From: Anaerolineales bacterium UBA2317
Lineage (GTDB): Bacteria > Chloroflexota > Anaerolineae > Anaerolineales > Villigracilaceae
DNA length: 16,647 nt
Direction of reading: 5' to 3'
Assembly (NCBI GenBank): GCA_002345215.1
Contig: DDVH01000017.1
Location: forward strand, 1-16,647
Positions within the stretch are counted from its first letter, which is position 1, and each line of letters begins with the position of its first letter. Below are positions 13,483-16,647 of this stretch, in pieces. The notes beneath the pieces are model-generated. The model searched no databases and had not been told where the DNA came from. It saw only the letters and a program-made list of their open reading frames with translations. A program made the position numbers and the translations under genes.

Positions 13483-14229
13483 ATGATTTCTAAACCTGCT
13501 CTTGCTGTCAAAGATTTATCTGTTGTTTTCGATGATGAAAACAATTCTATTCATGCACTTGAAAATATTTCATTCAATATTCATCAACAAGAGTTTGTCT
13601 GTTTTCTCGGTCCGTCGGGTTCGGGTAAAACGACTTTGCTTCGATTAATTGCAAACTTAATCAAGCCAACTTTTGGCGAAGTGAATTTTATGTTTGGACA
13701 TCAACCGAAAATTGGAATGGTCTTTCAACAACCCAATCTGATGACATGGCGAACTGTTTTAGAAAACATCAAACTTCCGCTTGAATTGGAAAACGAAGAT
13801 AAAGATATTGCAAATCAAAAAGCAAAAGACATGATTGAATTGGTTGGACTCAAAGGTTTTGAAAATTCATATCCGCGAGATTTATCTGGCGGAATGGCAC
13901 AGCGCGTCGGACTCTCCCGTGGCTTGATTCACGACCCCGACCTTTTATTACTCGACGAACCTTTCGCCTCGTTAGACGCATTAACCCGTGAACGCATGTG
14001 GACGGAATTATCCAATATTTGGCAAGCTAAACAAAAAACAGTCATTATGGTGACGCATTCGATTAACGAATCATTATTCCTTGCAGATAGAGTTTTAGTG
14101 CTAACTCAACGCCCCGGCAAAATTAAATTAGATATGCAAGTTGACTTGCCTCGACCACGCGATGAAGAGATACGTTATACAAGTCATTTCGGAAAGTTAG
14201 CAAAAAAATTAAGAGATGCTATAGAATAA
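13483..14229 (+). CDS. ATPase of the riboflavin ABC importer (SsuB/TauB/ThiZ-type)
   Basis: The 248-residue protein is a complete ABC nucleotide-binding domain. Walker A GPSGSGKTT is at residues 43-51 and the Q-loop is in GMVFQQPNLMTWRTVLENI. The signature is LSGGMAQRVGLSRGL, Walker B LLLLDEPFASLDAL, and the switch His lies in VIMVTHSINESLFLADRVLVL. The subfamily pairs with SsuC/ThiX-type permeases, so it should power RibX. The ATG at 13483 is preferred over a GTG at 13450, because the GTG lies inside the inverted repeat and the extra residues (YFVSLVFNFF) are just translated repeat. No Shine-Dalgarno sequence is seen; the leader is a T-run. The operon ends at the strong terminator just after the stop. 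Confidence 0.9.
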   Translation: MISKPALAVKDLSVVFDDENNSIHALENISFNIHQQEFVCFLGPSGSGKTTLLRLIANLIKPTFGEVNFMFGHQPKIGMVFQQPNLMTWRTVLENIKLPLELENEDKDIANQKAKDMIELVGLKGFENSYPRDLSGGMAQRVGLSRGLIHDPDLLLLDEPFASLDALTRERMWTELSNIWQAKQKTVIMVTHSINESLFLADRVLVLTQRPGKIKLDMQVDLPRPRDEEIRYTSHFGKLAKKLRDAIE

Positions 14230-14261
14230 AAAATCGGAAGTCTTATGACTTCCGATTTTTT
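14228..14261. terminator. Bidirectional intrinsic terminator
   Basis: AAATCGGAAGTC pairs perfectly with GACTTCCGATTT around loop TTAT, flanked by A-runs on the left and T-runs on the right. It can terminate the riboflavin transporter operon on the plus strand and the lipoprotein gene on the minus strand. Confidence 0.93.
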
Positions 14262-14264
14262 TAT

Positions 14265-14846
14265 TTATTCTTCTGGTGTAATCCATACTACAAAACTTAA
14301 ACTTGTCTTTTTATATTGACCTGTCACTTCCCAACAACCCAATGTCGGGAATTCCACACCTGTCAACATCGCCTCCCCGATGTCATCTGCCATCGCGTTT
14401 GTAGCACCATAAAATCCAAGCGAAGGCGCATCACCATCTAATCTTTTCGCACTTACAATCAATTCAGGTTGTGGTTCATCTGGCAAATTATATAAAGTAC
14501 TCCACCACATAATTTTTTGTGTATATCCATGTTCATGCTCAGGCAAGCCAGCCCAAACACCATCATCATGTAACGCTGTCCACAAATGTTCAGAGCCATA
14601 CCAAAACAAACCTTTCCACGGCGCAATTGGTTCTAAAGGTTCAAGCGCTAGAAAATTTTTAGATTGATTAACTGTCGTGACGGGACAATCTGCTGGTGGA
14701 ATTTTTGATACAGATTCTTTTGTCGCTTCAACTTTTTGTGGAATGTTGGTGGCTGTTTCTTGGACTTTATCTTCCACTTGAGCATCCACCTGCGAAGTAC
14801 AACTCGTTAGAAGAGTGATAATTAAGATTAAATATATTTTTTGCAT
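14265..14846 (-). CDS. Hypothetical lipoprotein
   Basis: The 193-residue protein has a short hydrophobic signal and lipobox LTSC ending at Cys16. A charged low-complexity linker follows to about residue 50. The domain after it begins PPADCPVTTVNQSK and has conserved-looking aromatic patches: PWKGLFWYGSEHLWTAL, DGVWAGLPEHEHGYTQKIMWWS and LGCWEVTGQY. Two further cysteines (in ADCPV and LGCWEV) could form a disulfide. I do not recognise a family or a catalytic motif. AAAGGAG precedes the ATG at a good distance. It is probably the last gene of the minus-strand group rsgA, holB and membrane protein, ending at the shared terminator, although 53 bases separate it from the previous gene. Confidence 0.82.
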   Translation of the reverse strand: MQKIYLILIITLLTSCTSQVDAQVEDKVQETATNIPQKVEATKESVSKIPPADCPVTTVNQSKNFLALEPLEPIAPWKGLFWYGSEHLWTALHDDGVWAGLPEHEHGYTQKIMWWSTLYNLPDEPQPELIVSAKRLDGDAPSLGFYGATNAMADDIGEAMLTGVEFPTLGCWEVTGQYKKTSLSFVVWITPEE

Positions 14847-14899
14847 AGAAACTCCTTTACTAATATCTATACACCACCCAAAATAAAAAAGTTCCAGAG

Positions 14900-15454
14900 T
14901 TAGATTTCTCTTACCGCATAATGGTCAACCGCAAAACTGTAGGTGACTTTCAAATGAAAGAAAGCCAAAGCGATAAGCAACAAATTCGGAATTGGATTTA
15001 AATACAACAATAAGCCGATTAATCCAATCATTACAAAACAACCTGCTAAAACTCTTTGTGCGGGATATTTCTGTAAAGCATTGATACTTAATGCTGTAAT
15101 GAGCGTATAAATCCAAACGATCAGACAAATATAAAAATAATCATTCAGTAAAAAAGAAAATAGCAAAGGCTGAATGTGAATGGCAATAAAAACCAATCTT
15201 AACTTTGAATTTTCTTTGTAATGTTGATTTGTAGAGAAAGTTAAGTTGGCAATGAAACCTGCCAAAATATCAAATATCAAAAGAAAAAGTAAAACGATTT
15301 TCCAAAGTGAAAGTTGATTCCATTCGATGCTTGTAAAAAAGAATAATCCTAATGTCCCCACAATGCTTGTGACGAATATCATCAGCAATTCAGCGAGTGT
15401 GGATTCTTTTCCAAGAACTTCATGAAGAAATTGGGGGATTTTGATTATTTTCAT
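14900..15454 (-). CDS. Hypothetical integral membrane protein
   Basis: The 184-residue protein has about five or six hydrophobic segments, at roughly residues 21-43, 50-73, 85-103, 106-124, 133-152 and 155-173, linked by short loops. No family or active-site motif is recognised. It begins three bases after the holB stop with a weak GTAAGG upstream, so it is very likely co-transcribed and translated with holB. Membership of the same transcript does not by itself indicate a role in replication. Confidence 0.75.
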   Translation of the reverse strand: MKIIKIPQFLHEVLGKESTLAELLMIFVTSIVGTLGLFFFTSIEWNQLSLWKIVLLFLLIFDILAGFIANLTFSTNQHYKENSKLRLVFIAIHIQPLLFSFLLNDYFYICLIVWIYTLITALSINALQKYPAQRVLAGCFVMIGLIGLLLYLNPIPNLLLIALAFFHLKVTYSFAVDHYAVREI

Positions 15455-15457
15455 ACC

Positions 15458-16447
15458 TTACACTTTTGGCAAGTCTAATAACAACACTTCAGCTAATAAA
15501 CGTGAATTTACATTTCTATCCATCTTTTCTAACACCCCTTCTAAATTGCTGACCACTTTCCTCACTGACGATAAATCTAACCTACCTGCTAAAAATTCAA
15601 TTTCCATGTTTCTATCAATATTAATTAATGGTGTCTCTGCACCAGCGACTCGTAGTAAAACGTCTCGCCAATACGAAAGCCATACCAAAATTGTCTGGCG
15701 CATGATGTCTTTATCTTTTGCCAATTTATCTGCATAAGCAAATTTCTCAACGCGTGCGGCAGGTAATAAAGTTTGTAAATCGTTTAATTGCTCATCGCGT
15801 TTTTCTAACAAATTTACATCATCTACAAGTTTTCGGGCAAAGTCCGGCCTACCACCAGAGATGTGCGCCAACAAACGCGCGCGGTCTTCATCTAAACCTT
15901 TGCCTATTAAATCATTTGTGATGGCTTCAATGGGTAAAGGTCTTAATCGTAAAATTTCACAACGTGAATTAATGGTGGGCAATAACTGTTCTGGATTTTC
16001 TGCTGTCAGAATCAAAATAGCATGACTCGGCGCTTCTTCCAACGTTTTGAGCAGGGCATTTGCGGCGTTAGCATTCGCTTCGTGGAAGCGTAAAAATATA
16101 GCCACACGATATGGTGATTGATATGGTTTGAGATTTAAAGTTCGTTGAATATCACGCACTTGTTCAACTTTTAGAGTTCCACCTTCTGTTTCTGCTTGAA
16201 TGATTGTTAAATCAGGATGTGCCATTGAATCAATTTGTTTGCATGTTCTACAAGTAAAGCAAGGTGTTCCTGCTGAAATTGGTTTTTCACAATTTAATGC
16301 TTGAGCAAGTCTTAAGGCTAACGTCCGTTTGCCGATGCCGGGAGAGCCACTTAAAAGATAAGCATGGCGAATATCTCCACGTGCAACGTGTTGACGAAGC
16401 ATATCCACTGCCCATTCGTGTCCGAGGATGTTCCAGTTGTCAGTCAT
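15458..16447 (-). CDS. holB: DNA polymerase III subunit delta' (clamp loader)
   Basis: The 329-residue AAA+ protein is the delta' subunit of the replication clamp loader. It starts GHEWAVDMLRQHVARGDIRHAYLLSG. Walker A GSPGIGKRT is at residues 34-42, and a zinc module has Cys53, Cys63, Cys66 and Cys69. HEANANAANALLKTLEEAP (122-140) is the hallmark of the family, followed by the SRC motif (161-163) that supplies the arginine finger. The Walker-B position reads VAIFLRFHEA, so the usual acidic pair is largely missing, as is common in delta', which need not hydrolyse ATP. DnaX (gamma/tau) is unlikely because of this and the short length. No Shine-Dalgarno sequence is visible. It lies 67 bases after rsgA on the same strand. 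Confidence 0.9.
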   Translation of the reverse strand: MTDNWNILGHEWAVDMLRQHVARGDIRHAYLLSGSPGIGKRTLALRLAQALNCEKPISAGTPCFTCRTCKQIDSMAHPDLTIIQAETEGGTLKVEQVRDIQRTLNLKPYQSPYRVAIFLRFHEANANAANALLKTLEEAPSHAILILTAENPEQLLPTINSRCEILRLRPLPIEAITNDLIGKGLDEDRARLLAHISGGRPDFARKLVDDVNLLEKRDEQLNDLQTLLPAARVEKFAYADKLAKDKDIMRQTILVWLSYWRDVLLRVAGAETPLINIDRNMEIEFLAGRLDLSSVRKVVSNLEGVLEKMDRNVNSRLLAEVLLLDLPKV

Positions 16448-16463
16448 TGAGGTTAAGTATAAA

Positions 16464-16491
16464 GTATCAGGTTACAGGTAACAAGTTGCAG
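16464..16491 (+). repeat. Heptad tandem repeat in the rsgA-holB gap
   Basis: Four successive 7-base units (GTATCAG, GTTACAG, GTAACAA, GTTGCAG) lie 17 bases upstream of the holB start. They resemble one arm of the short-period repeats at 2345-2407, but without an inverted partner. Confidence 0.55.
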
Positions 16492-16514
16492 GCAAGAAAG
16501 AAGCGTGAAGTGGG

Positions 16515-16647
16515 TTAGTAATCTTTCCCGCTTCTTAATCGAATGAATGAATCATATCTTTCTTGATGAATTTTATTTTCTTTTAGTGCAGATAATATTG
16601 CGCAACCGGGTTCGTGTTGATGTGAGCAATTGCTGAATTGGCAATCT
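16515..16647 (-). CDS. rsgA: Ribosome small subunit-dependent GTPase RsgA, C-terminal end (truncated)
   Basis: Reading the minus strand from the right edge gives 43 residues ending in TAA at 16515-16517. They carry DCQFSNCSHQHEPGC, the zinc-binding C-terminal signature of RsgA/YjeQ (Cys, Cys, His, Cys ligands), then AILSALKENKIHQERYDSF, which follows the family pattern 'AI..A...G.I...RY.S'. RsgA is a circularly permuted GTPase that helps mature the 30S ribosomal subunit. The GTPase and OB domains lie outside the window. It is the first visible gene of the minus-strand group with holB. Confidence 0.9.
   Translation of the reverse strand, partial: DCQFSNCSHQHEPGCAILSALKENKIHQERYDSFIRLRSGKDY

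Noticed and set aside
1150..16491. CRISPR array among the repeats
   Set aside because: Units are 7-9 bases with no regular 30-40 base spacers and no cas genes.
15441..16518. Plus-strand open frames opposite holB (15441-15737, 15718-15921, 16264-16518)
   Set aside because: They are antisense shadows of a clear holB gene, with no ribosome binding site or recognisable protein.

Overview
The window is 16.6 kb of AT-rich bacterial chromosome with densely packed genes and structured intergenic DNA. An FMN riboswitch ahead of a RibXY-type riboflavin ABC transporter, T-box control of valS, single-membrane-style lipoproteins and numerous short intergenic hairpin repeats fit Chloroflexota (Anaerolineae-like). 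This assignment is an inference from gene content, not a database result. No phage, integrase, transposase, CRISPR array or defence island is visible. The genes are mostly housekeeping and nutrient uptake.

Layout. (1) 1-1091: 3' part of a trimethylamine-dehydrogenase/2,4-dienoyl-CoA-reductase-type Fe-S flavoprotein, cut by the left window edge. (2) 1092-5250: a cobalamin riboswitch with a terminator, then btuF, btuC, cobO, a streptothricin-acetyltransferase-like GNAT gene and btuD. This unit imports and adenosylates vitamin B12. (3) 5334-6056: an AT-rich orphan of unknown function. (4) 6076-6828 (minus): a TauE/SafE-type permease, sharing an upstream region with (5), the valS unit: a strong promoter, a T-box leader with a GTC (Val) specifier, a terminator, a repeat, and valS (7229-9919). 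(6) 9968-10471: a YhhY-like amino-acid N-acetyltransferase, converging with an AT-rich membrane M48-like metalloprotease (10474-11097, minus). (7) 11154-14229: an extended -10 promoter, an FMN riboswitch with an elaborate expression platform, then permease (RibX), binding lipoprotein (RibY) and ATPase, closed by a bidirectional terminator. (8) 14265-16647 (minus): rsgA (3' end only), holB, a membrane protein and a lipoprotein.

How the parts work together. Three RNA regulators (cobalamin, tRNA-Val, FMN) lie within about 10 kb, and two of them control cofactor import. Imported B12 would be bound by BtuF, passed through BtuC powered by BtuD, and adenosylated by CobO. Riboflavin would follow the RibY/RibX/ATPase route.

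The most unusual aspect is the intergenic DNA. At least eight repeat or palindrome elements occupy the gaps. Two copies of one 9-bp-periodic hairpin family sit inside the variable arm of the cobalamin riboswitch and between the valS terminator and valS. Others lie directly upstream of start codons that lack a Shine-Dalgarno sequence. I see no clearly new multi-gene system. The repeats and the FMN-switch platform are the parts most worth follow-up.
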